From the NCBI GenBank assembly GCA_005406025.1, contig BGZK01002086.1, positions 16,146 to 80,145 of the forward strand: 64,000 bases of DNA. The letters are read 5' to 3'. The DNA is from Eumeta japonica. Taxonomy: Eukaryota > Arthropoda > Insecta > Lepidoptera > Psychidae. Made by a program: the position numbers and the translations under genes. Positions within the stretch are counted from its first letter, which is position 1, and the number at the start of each line of letters is the position of its first letter. Shown here one piece after another: positions 35,304 through 47,560 of this stretch. The notes beneath the pieces are model-generated. The model saw only the letters and a program-made list of their open reading frames with translations, did no database searches and was not told where the DNA came from.

Positions 35304-37917
35304 TTATTCACCCATGAATTAAAAAAAACGAAAAATTATTTCTTACATTTCAAATAATGATTATATGCCCCTAAAATTTAGTTAGAATGACGGACCCTTC
35401 TGAAAATTTATTCGTTACTAAAAAACTATGAGGCTTTTGTAATTATAATAAAGATTAAGCCCGTTTTATAAATACACTGAATACACATAATAATAAACTT
35501 GTAATTGATTAATCACGATATGAGTAACTTATTATATTCGTTTATATAAACAATTCGTTTTAATAATAATTATTTTAAAATATGACAGTCCCTTGACAGC
35601 CTCACTCTCCTCCCATCAGTACACTTCTCCACCATCTATTCATTCCTCCTTCTATCAGATATTCTATCCCCACCCAAGAGGCTAGCCTTTCACTGATGAC
35701 ACATCTGAAATTACGAGTGTACATGGACGGTGGTGGCCGCCTGCTCTCTAGTGTATCGCTTGTTCGTTTCCCTCTCTATAATGCTAAGAAACAAATTGAG
35801 AATGCTCTGTTTGATTCAATCAAATGAAAAATTTTTCGAAAATTATTTTTGTATTTTTATTTCATAAATTTTGTGTAATAGGGTCCTTGAACTTGCATGA
35901 AGTTTAAAGATAAGTTTTGTTAATATGAGTGTTATGTTTACGATATTGATGTTTTTAAATTAAGATTGTGTGTGATTAGTATTTAATATTAATATAATTT
36001 TTATAAATTGTACATCATGTAGTAATAATGTCTATCGTTAATTACTTTTGCTTTATATTTTGCTTTATTTTTTTAATAAGCCAAAATGTTGACTTTCTCA
36101 CTTTTCTTTGAATTTTCTTGGTTTAACTAGAAGCTATAATATCGAAAACAACATTTTTTTTTGGTTTTTTCTTTCAGATGGAAATTGCGACCTGCATCTT
36201 TCCCGCCGCACGACACATGCACGCTCAGGCGCCTTGGCGAAATCCTTGTACCAGGAATAATATGACATGTATTTTAATGAAAAAATTTGAGAGACTGTAG
36301 AAATATATAACAATAAAACATAAAGTTTCGTTTCAATCGAATATTTATTTCCTTCCCAAAAAAATCCTCGAAAAATCGATGTTTTGAAGCCTCTAAAGCA
36401 GGCTTCCCCTTAAACTACGGTAGGCATAACTTAAACGGTATAATTCAGTAAATCAATAAAATGAATACGGTTCGATTATCGCATTCTAATAATTTTAATT
36501 TACTGTTAAAGTATAATAAAAAAACTTACCAACAAACTTGCGGTTTATTATAGGTTGTTGTTAAGTCTTCTTCAGACATATTACATATCCAAATATTTGA
36601 TAGAATTATTTACCAAGTATCAGATAACAAAGTCAACTACTGGGTAGCCCAAATGGCAATCTAAAGGCCATTTTTATCACTCTGTTGTAATTTCGTGTAG
36701 TAAAACTAAGTAAAATAATTTATAATACTGGGGAAAATGTAAATACTAATGTTTATACGTTAAGCCCACTCACGCATTTCTTTTTACATATAACTCCAAA
36801 ATGTCATAAAAGTTTGGAGAACATTTTAAATGGGACAGCGGTTCTTTTTCAATCCAAATAATCGCCTCATTCAACCTTATGCACATGTCGATGATAACAA
36901 AGCCATTTTAAAATATTTTAAAACGTAAGGGTTAATCGCGTAAGGACATTAATATTTCATGTAATAATAAAATTGATAATGATGACAGTAACAATTAATT
37001 TTGTATCAACAGCGACTCAACAGCATAATAAAGGAAAATGAGAAATTGCGACTGGTAACAAAGATTTGTTAAGTTGCCAGATACCGATGTAAATATATTG
37101 GTATTAAGCGGATTTTCACGTCTAACATTGATTTTAGATTAAAAGTTGAATCTACACTAATTTATTTTTACCATGTTTTAGTTTTATATTTTATGCTATA
37201 TATAAATTGTTATTAATATTATAAAAGGTCATTGTGGATGGTCTTACTACTATATTTTATGGCATGGATAATTGCTTATATTCACCCAATTACTTACCAC
37301 AAATACGGTTGTAAAAAATAATTTCTTATCAATCAAACACGTACAAGACATTAGATTAATTTGGAGATATTAAATTGCATTCCAAGAAGCAATGCCTGTA
37401 TTAAAAATCTTTTTGTTGTTAACTTTAAATCGGTGTAAAGTCTTCGATTAAAAGAAATAAAACTCATATGACTTTTATATGGAAAAGTAGTAATATTTTT
37501 TTAGTCGAAAAAAGATTGTTGTAGTTTAATATGTACCTACATATCTACTTCCGTATTATATTGTAGATGTAAAATAATAAATTTCAATGGTATCATAATC
37601 ATGTATGCAGGAGCATGTGATATTAGATAAATGTTACATATTATGTGTAGATAAAAAAGAAATAGCACATATTTTTTTTTTAATATTATATGGAATTCTC
37701 GCTTCTGTATCTGGCTATATTAATTGCCATGTGCCGGCTTTGTGTTTTTTCTGTTTTTTATTTTTAGCAATATGTTCCTCTATTTAATGATATTGCTTTT
37801 GTGGTAATGTTTAAAATTTTAGTAGCCACATTAACAAACAAGAATACAATACGTTTTAAAGCAAAGAAAATTTTACCCATCAAAGATTTGTGTTTATCGT
37901 ACTATCGAACACTAAAC
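35304..37917. other. AT-rich stretch upstream of MYG1
   Basis: No exon recognised. The piece at about 35930-36040 shares 'tttacgatattga.gttttt' followed by 'ttaagattgtgtgtgatta' with 47870-47915, so it is a small dispersed repeat. The last few hundred bases should hold the MYG1 promoter and 5' untranslated region if the proposed first exon is right, but no TATA box stands out. Confidence 0.45.
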
Positions 37918-40900
37918 ATGAAGGTTAGTGTTTACCATCTGCAACTCAAAAATTAGTTTTCTTTTTCTAGAGAATACAGACGTGATAAAGTTCGTTTAAA
38001 CGTAAATATTAATAATAACGCTTGTGTTAGATTAAGAAAAGCTGTAAAACTATATGATTCTAATTTTAAATGTAGAAAGTAAAAATTTACAAATTCTAAC
38101 CTTATTTTTTTCCAAAATTATTGTTTAATTCCGTGTTACCGACACTTAATGTAGCTTAAAGCTCAGAGGTCAATCAATGACATTCTTAGTACCTAATATT
38201 GCAGTCTGCCCTTCACTTTTAAGTTCACATATGATACTACCGTCGATACATGTTTTCAAGTGACCTTGCTCTGAATTCTGTGTAATACATAGCTTTCAAT
38301 GTAATTAAGTATTATTTAAGTATAGCAATGAATATTTAGTTTTGTCTGAGTTGTTTTATTAATCTTTTATTACACTATTTGTGAAATGCATGTCTATTCT
38401 ATAATTGATAGTATAAAATCATAGTATTAACAACAAAAACCATAAATTTTCGAAAAAGCTTGAGATAAACTTTTCATGTATTGTTATTTTGTTCTATTAT
38501 TACGTGACTAGATTGTTTTAACATTCAATTTAGGATAAACTTTTATATCTTGCGATTTACACACATTTATGCTTAGCAGATTGGTCATTTGTGGAAAGCC
38601 ATATTTTAATTAGTTTTTTATTGACCTATTCAATAAAAAAACTATTTTTGTATGTAAAAAAGAACTTTTATTTTTTCAATGTTGGAATTTTTCCTTTTGT
38701 GTCCAGATATAAAGGCGGTACCTTTTTGTACAAGGTAGTACTTTTATATAATTACTATTAATTATTCCAGGTTGGAACCCATGATGGTGTTTTTCACTGT
38801 GATGAGGTGCTAGCTTGCTACATGCTGAAACAACTTCCCGAATACAAAAATGCTGAAATTATTCGCACTAGAGAAACTGAGAAATTAAAAGAATGTGATA
38901 TTGTTGTCGACGTTGGAGCAGAATTTGATCATGAAAACCGAAGATATGACCATCACCAGAGAGAATTCAAAGAAACGTTAAGTTCTCTCAGACCTGAACT
39001 AGGTGATAAGTATAAAATTAAGTGAGTGAACATTGATCAATTTCACTTTAAATTTGTTATATTTATGTTAGTATTGTTATGTACTGATGAAAGTAATGAT
39101 CAAAATTGTACACTTGTATATGCTAGTAAGAAATAATGCAGCCAAGTTGTCATCTCTTCTAACCTTTTTTAAAAATTTAAATTTTCAGATTAAGTTCAGC
39201 TGGTTTAGTGTATGCTTATTATGGTGAAGAAGTTATTAAGCAATTGGTTCCTGCAAACTGTGAATTAAAAACTGAAAATCTTAAATTAATATACAGAAAA
39301 GTTTATGAAAATTTCATTGAAGAAATAGATGCCATAGACAATGGAGTGCCGATGACCGATGAAGAGCCTAAGTACAAAATTAGAACTCATATAAGTGCTC
39401 GAGTGGGTCGATTAAATCCAGAATGGAACTCTAAGCAAGAACAGAACATAGATGAAATTTTCCAGAAAGCTATGAAATTAGTGAGCGAAGAATTTTTATA
39501 TACTTTACATTATTTCGTAAATATTTGGTTGCCAGCTAGAGATTTTGTTAGATCTGCTTTAGAGAGTCGTTTCGAAACACACAAATCTGGTGAAATAGTG
39601 GAGTTTAAAGAGATTCCCATGGAAAGAACATCTATTGATCTTGAAACTGAATTAGGTATGCAAAATGAGATCAAGTATGTCATATTCAATGACAAACCAA
39701 ATTCATGGAGAGTACAAGCGGTACCTGTGAACCCTACTAGTTTTGTTACGAGGTTAGTTTCAATTTACATTAAATCTTTAAAATTCACAAAGGCTAGAAA
39801 TATTTCAATATATATCTTTGTATAAATATTTTTTTTGTGCATGTGTGTTGTTGAACTCCTCTTAAAAAGCTGGATTTATTATGATGAAGTTTTTAATGTT
39901 TGGGTAGATCCTCGGATGATTCAGATTCACAATTGGACCCGATAGGTGGTGCTGCGGTTGGATTTTGAGATTCTTTTAAATTTTTGTTTTTGATAAAATT
40001 TAAAATGATCAACTGATCATTAAAATAAAAAAAAAATCATAATTATTTACCTTCTGAGAATAGTTCATTGATATGTTTGTATACCATAGGTATTTTCAAT
40101 GTCAAATTCTGTGATACTTGGCATATGCCAATAAATAAAATAATATTTATTGTGATAGAATGGTAATTTAACTTTAATTGAAGTATTGTCCATCACTAGC
40201 AACTACTTTTTTTCCAATTTTCAGGCAGCATTCAGATTCCAAGTCCGAAGAACTTGTTATCTTTTCAAGCTATCCACGAATCAACCTAATTTTTGATATC
40301 TTCATATGATGTAAACCGCTGCTCTGACAGAGCATGTGCCGTTGACCAGAACAGATGATAGTCGAACGGTGCAATGTCTGGTGAATATGGCAGGTGGGGT
40401 AGTACTTCCCAATCAAGTATTTCCAAATAGTTTTTCACCGGGACCGCTACATGTGGATGAGCATTATCATGTAGAAGAATAATTTTGTCATGTCTGAAGT
40501 AGTATTGAGGGCGTTTTTCCTTCAGAGCTCAGCTCAATCTCATTAATTGTGTTTGGTATAGAGTTCCAGTGATTGTTTTGCTTGGATTAAGCAACTCGTA
40601 ATACACCACACCCAGCTGATTCCACCAAATACGCAGCATGAGTTTTTTCCATGAATATTCGGTTTTACTGTGGATGTTGACGTATGGCCAGTTAGTCCCC
40701 ATTATTGTCTTCTTTTTGGATTATCATAATGTATCTACTTTTCATCACCAGTGACGAGTCGATGTAAAAAACTTATTTTTTGTGCCTAGCTAGCAGCATT
40801 TCACTCATGCATAATCAACATTCAACATTGCTCAGCTCTAACTCGTATGGAACCCAATTACCTTGTTTATGAATAATTCCTAATGATTTAAAACTATACA

Positions 40901-42429
40901 GAGCTGCTTGCTGAGTGACTTCTAAAGTAAGTGCAAGTTCCTTTTGTGTTTGAGACGAATCTTCCTCCAATTCTGCATCCTCATAAATTTTTAGTCTTCC
41001 ACTGCGATCTTCGTTTCCTCCGTCAAAATCATCATTTTTAAACTTTTGAAACCACTCATGACATGTTCTCTCGCTCAATGCAGCCTCATTATATGTTTCT
41101 ACGAGTAATTGTTGTGCCTCAGCTGCAGATTTTTTTTAATTAAAAGTTTTCGTAAATGACTCTTATTTGGTATAAATTTAGACATTTTTGAATAAAAAAA
41201 ATATGTATGCTAACATGATAGGGTTATGTTGTTCTTGAATGAGCAACCTAATTTTCAAGCCGGTTATCTATGAATTCTAACTTAAGCCTCGTGCCATGCC
41301 ATCTCTCTCAAAATGGCAGAAAGTTTTTTGTACTTCTAATGTATTTCAATAAATATGAAATAGAATATATTTCACAATGATCGTCAAGAAATTACACTTA
41401 TTTTTGAATCTTGTTTTGCTCGTGACGTAATTAAAAAAATGTCAAACTCAATGTCAAATGTCACTTAGTGTATAATTTATCAAAATAATGTTTGCTGAGC
41501 CTGCTAGTAGCAGGCAAGCCAATATCATTGGGCAGGATGTCTGTTGGATCACTGTGTACTGTAAAACTGTAACTGACTGAGAAATATTTCCTAATAGAGG
41601 TCTTATGACTGTGACAAAAGGCAAAAATGATTTTTGGAACTATTTGTTTGTGTATTTGTTCATACATCACATAAAAACTATTGCATAGATTTACAGTTTT
41701 GACTGGTGTATTACTGAAGGTCTAACTTAAAAAATAGGACATGTTTCATCTTGATATATGCGTAGAAAGTGAGATACATGCAAAATTCTCAAACTAGAAT
41801 TTATGACTGAATATAGGATATTATTTTTAGAATTATATGTTTATATGATTTTAAATCACATCACACTCTTATTATTTACACCTTTAGATATTGATATGAT
41901 AAGATATCATGGTAGACATAGCATGATTGGTTCATACAAAACATGTAGGAATTTGTTGTATATCTGTGCAGATGGAGCAGTTGTAAAACTAAAAAAATGT
42001 ATATATATATTTATATTTATCATAATGAGCCTTTCATTTGTAATGATGCACTTGATCGGTATTTTTAATTTTCAAAGTAACATTTTGCATATGAATGCGA
42101 TATTTCCATCATTAAACTACCTCACTCTGTTTTCTGTTGTTTTGTTACATTAATGTAACTTTAATAACAGCTCTAATGCAGATAGATGTAAGCACTGGCA
42201 TTCTAATGCTGACATTGTATGTTTGTTACAAGATGTACAATAACAATTTTTCAAACATTTCAGATCTCCTCTCAAAAAAGAATGGTGGGGCGTCAGGGAC
42301 GAGTTGCTCAGTGATGTGGCAGGCATATCTGATTGCATATTCTGTCATGCGACCGGCTTCATTGGTGGAAATCGAAATCGGGACGGCGCTATGGAAATGG
42401 CTGTATGCAGTTTAGGTGAAAAAGTATAA
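37918..42429 (+). CDS. MYG1: MYG1 exonuclease, four exons
   Basis: Exons 37918-37923, 38771-39021, 39189-39752 and 42264-42429 join to 987 bases, a 328-residue protein. All borders are GT..AG with phases 0, 2 and 2. The DHH-type motifs are clear: [10 protein letters not shown] at residues 5-14, a DVG at 49-51 and YDHHQREF at 61-68, all metal-binding sites of this family. The C-terminal exon has [16 protein letters not shown], the conserved MYG1 tail. MYG1 (UPF0160) is a 3'-5' RNA exonuclease of nucleolus and mitochondria in animals. The length fits the family (about 330-380). The two-codon first exon (Met-Lys before a strong donor, aaggttagt) is inferred. It lacks a mitochondrial presequence, so another upstream exon is possible. 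Intron 3 (2.5 kb) holds a dead mariner. No frame breaks were seen, so this is a live gene. Confidence 0.93.
40130..41255 (-). pseudogene. Mariner transposase copy inside MYG1 intron 3
   Basis: Minus strand. An N-terminal [16 protein letters not shown] precedes a block with indels, then [39 protein letters not shown] and [11 protein letters not shown] (all near 40815-41200). The C-terminal half is shifted but shows [26 protein letters not shown] (about 40355-40470) and a tail near 40180-40225. These are the HTH domain and the last two catalytic aspartate blocks of a D,D34D mariner. The right terminus includes ttaggttgctcattcaagaa in reverse complement (41232-41251). No matching left terminus was found, so that end has been lost. 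The element is opposite in strand to MYG1, and several indels make it inactive. Confidence 0.85.
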
Positions 42430-43559
42430 TAATAGGTATTTTTTTGTGGAGAAAATGGGATTTTTGTAACGGAACTTTAGTAATATTGATTCTATTCTCT
42501 GTAATGTCATTAAAATTTTGAACATAAAATATTTTAATCGAAAATCCAATGAACCCTTAACTTCTTTATCAAAATTTTTCAAATATGAACAATGTATGTT
42601 TTATGCAACAATTTGGTTTTTCTTAACAGTTTTTTTTTTATTTACCACAATTTAGTAAACCAATTGCAAAAATTTCATTATTTTACTAACTTATGAGATT
42701 ATAATTTTGATGAGTTTAAATTAACCATATGAATTATAAAACTTTATGATTTCATGTGTTGTGGTTAAAGTACCATTAAAACATAGAAAAGTAACAACAT
42801 ATAAAGGGTACAGGCAATAATAATACAAAACCAGTATTTATGTTTATAATGGCAACACTGTTTTGTGTATGTTTGTGTAATAAAAACCCTGCATACTTTT
42901 GCAGGGGTTTTGTAGGATAATGATCATACATCATATATTCGAGAACAGGTATACAACAACTATGCATGTTAATGGCAATTTCATTAATGTTTAATAGTTT
43001 TCTTCAAAACGAGGAAAATCATGAGTAAATATAATATTGAATTCCTCATTTTGTACTAAATATATATTTAAATAAGTTTAATATAAATTTGAATCCTGGT
43101 TTTGCACAGATGACTCTTTAGACTGATTTTTATTAAAGGTTATTATTAACTATAAGCATGCTAATAAAGTTATTTCATTGTTTAAGAATATCCTAAGATA
43201 AAAAATATTAAAATTTATTAATTTCAAATTACAAATGGTTAGAGACTTAATATTTCTTTGTAAACGTTCATAAATAAACGAATGTGGACTACTATATGTG
43301 TTACGGACAGCCGTGCACTGAATGTTAAAATATTTTTGTCTTACGGGCTTAGGTTAAGTATTATTTGTAATTTACTATACATGTGTGTGATTTATTAAAG
43401 GATTTTGTTTGTTTTATTTTATTACCGGGTAGGGATTAGTTATAAGAAATTTTATTTTATCTATTTTCGTGTATTTAGTTTGTATATCAGTATATTTTAA
43501 AACTCGATTGAAATGTAATGTGCGTGTGAGTTGCATACGGAATTGTGCTTTGGTGGGGA
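42430..43559. other. MYG1 3' flank
   Basis: AT-rich DNA after the MYG1 stop. Candidate polyadenylation signals (aataaa-like, for example near 43162 and 43274) exist, but none can be assigned. No other gene recognised. Confidence 0.45.
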
Positions 43560-44620
43560 GGATCAATAATAGGCCTAGAGCCGCGGCGGTCGTTACGGCA
43601 CGGCCGCAAAGTGATTGCGCCCGTGCGCGGAACACTTCCGGCGAGTTGACTCCCGGCAGCGGCCCGCGGCACGCCTTGGCGTGGCGCGGCGGGACCGGAC
43701 GCCAGCTCACAAGGATATCCACGTCTCCCGCGAGTGCGAACAACCTCCGGCAACTATGCCGTCGAGGTCGCGCTCGATGCCCGAAACGGGCCATCCTGCG
43801 TGCGTGTGTGCTGCCGAACACGCGCGCTGTGCGCCGCGCTACGCTGCGCCCCGGACCGGCCTGCATATTTTGTGACTACCCTCAATTTATTGAGATCCCG
43901 GAGATACACCCCACCGCACCAAAGCTGCTGTCGCCGCATTTTAATTCATTAAAATGCAGGCGGCTCGGCACCGCGGCCAATAAGGACATGTACAGTACTG
44001 GTACGGCCACCCCCAGCGCTCACGGAGGCCTCACGAAGTGTCCGACGCCGCGCGCCTACCATGCTGCAGACGGCGGTGCGCTTGCCCGGACGTCGTGAGA
44101 TCAATTACTTCAATTGCGAACCGACGCTTCGGGGGGCCCCTCGCCGATCGGAAAAACCACCCTGACGAGGGCCAGAAGAAGAGGGCAGCGGCTCGCCGAC
44201 GCGTACTGCTTCGGCTGCGGCACGTGGATGCGTGGATAGCCTGATCAGAGGTCGGCGGCGCGCTCGGTTAGATCTACGCCTAGCGGGTCACCGATGCGTG
44301 CCGCCTTGATCCGGTCGGCGTCCACCAGCGGTCGGCTGCGTGTGCAGCAGAGCTGCGCCTCCCTCCCACCCTCGTCGAGCACCAACCGATCAGTCGGATG
44401 CCCCTCCACCTGCCGGCTGCGCATGCGCGATGACCGCGCGCCCGCGGGCGTGCGGCGGCACCGGCATGATTCCAGAACAATGGTTCTAACCATTGCCACC
44501 TGATCCGTCGGGGTCCTATCCCCGACGAGAAGACGCCCGGGCATGAGGCAACGCCTCCGTCCCGTACCTACACCCACAGACAAGGGTGTGGAAGCCCCAC
44601 GAACAAACACTTCCCGGCGC
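43560..44620. other. 1-kb GC-rich, CpG-dense island downstream of MYG1
   Basis: This is the largest GC-rich block in the window. Long open frames exist on both strands (209 codons plus at 43469-44098, 121 codons minus at 44245-44610), but they are rich in Arg, Ala and Pro and show no domain. The text (for example 'gcggcacgtggatgcg' and 'ggggtcctatccccgacgag') is reminiscent of untranslated regions of non-LTR retrotransposons such as the R1 group in moths. I cannot name a family with certainty. Its borders are abrupt, which favours an insertion over a normal promoter island. Confidence 0.4.
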
Positions 44621-45599
44621 TAGTGGCGCCAACGCATACGAAATGCAAAAGTGTATGACCCTAATTAAAATGTATGCAACTCACATGTGCAACGGATACA
44701 CCATCTATAAAATACAACTAGAGTGGTGCATCCGACACAGTTGCATTCCAACCGTCACCTATGAAGCTTAGCTGAAATAAAGAAGTTGTTACGCTTGAGA
44801 AAAGAACGCTGTCCATAATTTGCCCACCACACCGCAAGAAATCCGTTCTCTGAAGCTCGTGAAGAAAAGCAGTCTGAAGTGCGGGCGTACGCGGCGATAA
44901 CATAAATCGCCGTTACACTGTTTTTGTCTGTACCCTTTTTATGTAGAATACAAAGAGTGAGCAGTGTCATTACGAGTGTTTGGTAGCATATCAACAAGCA
45001 TAATGTTTAAAAGTCATTAAAACCAACAAAATGTGTCCAAACTCGAAGGGTTACCAGTAACTGTTGAAAAGTTCCACTATTCCCGTCCTGACTCCATCAT
45101 TACCAAGTGGAAATTATCATAGTTATATTTTCACGGCTAGTTTGGAAACAATCGGTTTAGAGGAAGTAGTAGAAAAAGCTATTGCAAGAAAAAAGATAGT
45201 AACAAACTAATACGTGGGGTCAACCTAAATAAAACTGTTTACAAAAATGGAATTTGTTACTTGCACAAGTACTTACACATATATTAAAAATAAAGATAAC
45301 TGAAGAATGTGAAAATAGTAATTTCGCCAGTATCTGGCACTCAAGTGTAGTTAGTGGGTGATGATGAGCTTGATCGCGAATTTTAAGCATATATTCGTTC
45401 AACCTTCACCCAGTCGCAATGACCGAAAGGGACAGGGATCGAAATTACAGGAGGTAAGTGTAGGTTCTAGTCTGGATTAAGAGTAATGCAAGTGTAGAGC
45501 AAGCCAGTATGCATGCAACCTTTAGCCAGAAACGAGTCGAGATAAGTAATAAATACTGTAGTCTGTCAGTAAATACAGTGAGAAAGGGTAAGTTTCTTC
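44621..45599. other. Unassigned stretch
   Basis: No recognisable gene or transposon terminus. Minus-strand frames at 44718-44997 lack familiar content. Confidence 0.45.
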
Positions 45600-46065
45600 T
45601 CTCTTTGTTTTTTTCGTTTGGTGTAGAATTGCTTTCTGGAAGTTGGTATAGTTCATCCGTAACCTTTTAGTTTCTACTTTGCTCCATGCTAATGCGGCCT
45701 ATTCTTTTTGGTTCCTCTTGTAATAACTCGTATGCAGTCTGAGAAATCTTCCTTTCCTAATTTGTTTTTTTTTTAATTTTTCATTCTTTATTTTCTATGC
45801 TTGACATAAGAGTTTCAGTGTTCATTTATGAATTTGTAGAATTCGCCCAGCCTTCTTAATTTCTAATTTGATCTGTATTAATGTGGTCTGTTGTCCTTGG
45901 TTCCAGTGTTGTCATAGCTAGTGTCTTGGCTGAGCGAGTCTTAAGGCTATGACTTGCTTTCTGTTATAGATATTAAATCAGAGTTGAGTGGATGATGTTG
46001 AGTTCTTCAAGCGAACTTCTTTCTTTTTTCGAAAATAGATATTTTTTAGTCAATCTTTCATTGTT

Positions 46066-46990
46066 TTTAAGGTTCTGAGCTAAAGTGGCAAAAACGGAAT
46101 CCTTATAGGTTCGTCATGTTCGCTCGTCTGTCCGTTTGTATGTCATAGACATTTTTACTTAAAACTACAAGATGTATATTGACGAAATTCGGAGTATAGG
46201 TGCAGCGCCGGCCTAGGGGTAGAGCGAGTGGAGCGGTTGCTCTAGGCGCCATGTAACTAGGGGCGCTAAAAACCAAGTGCAAAGACAATTTTAAGCATAA
46301 AATTAAATTTTGATGCTTATCATGATTATGAAGCTGAATTAGAATTTCTGGAAAATTAGAGCACTGACTTGAGGGCGCTGAACAATCTCGCTCCATCCCG
46401 ATTAAAGCTGGGGCCGGCGCTGTATAGGTGCCTTGTATGAGATGCTACTTAGTTTCGTACTTAAACATCAAAAATAAATATTTCTAGGGGGGCATTTCTT
46501 ACATGTAACAGAAGCTGAAATTTTTTTTTCAACAAACCAACATGTGAAGCATATTTCTAGTTCTTTTAAAACACTGAGGTTCCTAAGCAAGTTTTATGAC
46601 TAATTGAATATTTTTTTAAATAATCACTTCGAAAGTAGCAGAAATTGCGTCCAGCCCCGATATTTTCTAAATCATATATCCAAAAATATGAAAAAATAAA
46701 ATATAAAACTTAATAAATGCTTTGAACGAAAATTGTTATAAACATAATCGGATATACCGTTTTTGAGTTATTACCGTTAAAGTGCGATTCTCAACAAAAG
46801 ACGTAAGTACTATGAACATACGCTTTTTGCTGGTGCACCTTAGTTTAGTGCTTATGCCTATTATGTGTGGAGAACATGGAAAAAGTTTAACAACGTAGTT
46901 TTCTTATGTGTTCCTTTATTGTAGTGACAGCTTCGAAACCCCACAGTGAACATTGTCCGTCATACTCTTAGCCGATTTTGTTTATTCGCT
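46066..46990 (+). repeat. Dispersed noncoding repeat, copy 2
   Basis: Same family and orientation as 3863-4620, with the landmarks listed there in the same order. The copy is split by a 220-bp hAT MITE at 46203-46422, and the homology resumes directly on the other side. Confidence 0.75.
46203..46422. mobile_element. hAT MITE with perfect 8-bp target duplication
   Basis: The 220-bp element starts cagcgccggcctaggggtag and ends with ggccggcgctg, giving an 11-base inverted terminus CAGCGCCGGCC. Identical 8-bp copies of tataggtg flank it (46195-46202 and 46423-46430). The 8-bp duplication and CAG start mark the hAT superfamily. There is no coding capacity. It interrupts the dispersed repeat, so it is younger than that insertion. 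Confidence 0.93.
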
Positions 46991-47560
46991 TCATGCAGAG
47001 CATAGAACTTCATAAAATTCATCAGCACCATTTTTGATTTCTGCTTTGCTCTCTGTTAATATCGCCCGTTCTTGGTTAATGTAGCAATAACTCCTGTCTT
47101 GTCTATGCGAGTCTCACATTTGAAAGGAGGGAGTCCAATTTTTCGGTCAATTATGCGAAATCTTATAGTGGAGTTAAGGAGATGGTGTCCAGCTCTTCTA
47201 AAAATAAATCATCCTTTCTTCCATTAATTTTTCACTCTTCTTTTTCCTCGCCTGGTGCAGATTTTCAGTATCCATTCCGAAAAATGGTAAACTTCATCCA
47301 CAGCCTTTTTATTCTCTACTTTGCTCTGTGCTAATCTGGTCCATTCTTTTTGTTCCTGCTGTATAAGTGCGTGTCTTGTGTGGATGAATCCCTCAAGTGA
47401 AATCAGCTTTCTACTGTAGTACATCTTAAAGCGCAGTTAAATAGATAGTTACGAGCTCTTCTAAAAGGAGATCCTGTTCACTTCGTTTTTTTTCTATCGA
47501 CCTTTTATTCTTCATTTTTTTCGTTTCTTGTGCTTAATAAGTAATAGTTCGTGTATTTCT

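Larger units (their letters stand above)
45600..47560. repeat. Cluster of four to five diverged ~265-bp homologous units
   Basis: Units of similar wording recur at about 45600-45780, 45781-46010, 46995-47190, 47190-47455 and partly 47455-47560. Common landmarks are 'gagctcttctaaaa', 'ttcatttttttcg..tggtgcag', 'tttctactttgctc.gtgctaat.tggtc' and 'gttcctgctgtataa'. The clearest repeat distance is 47189 to 47454, about 265 bases. A dispersed repeat (46066-46990) interrupts the series. In one unit the minus strand has a 66-codon open frame with a helical, charged peptide (47224-47424), so the unit may once have been coding, but I do not recognise it. Confidence 0.55.

Noticed and set aside
39905..39966. 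Plus-strand stretch reading [19 protein letters not shown] in MYG1 intron 3, as an extra exon
   Set aside because: The known MYG1 family joins exon 3 directly to the WWGVRDE-type exon in phase. The stretch ends in a stop and lacks a donor, so it is more likely a transposon scrap.
41803..42153. 116-codon plus-strand hydrophobic open frame within MYG1 intron 3
   Set aside because: Composition of AT-rich DNA readily gives Leu/Ile/Phe-rich frames. No start context, domain or splice site supports it.
43469..44098. 209-codon plus-strand open frame
   Set aside because: Arg/Ala/Pro-rich composition follows from the GC-rich DNA. Equally long frames exist on the other strand and no domain is visible.
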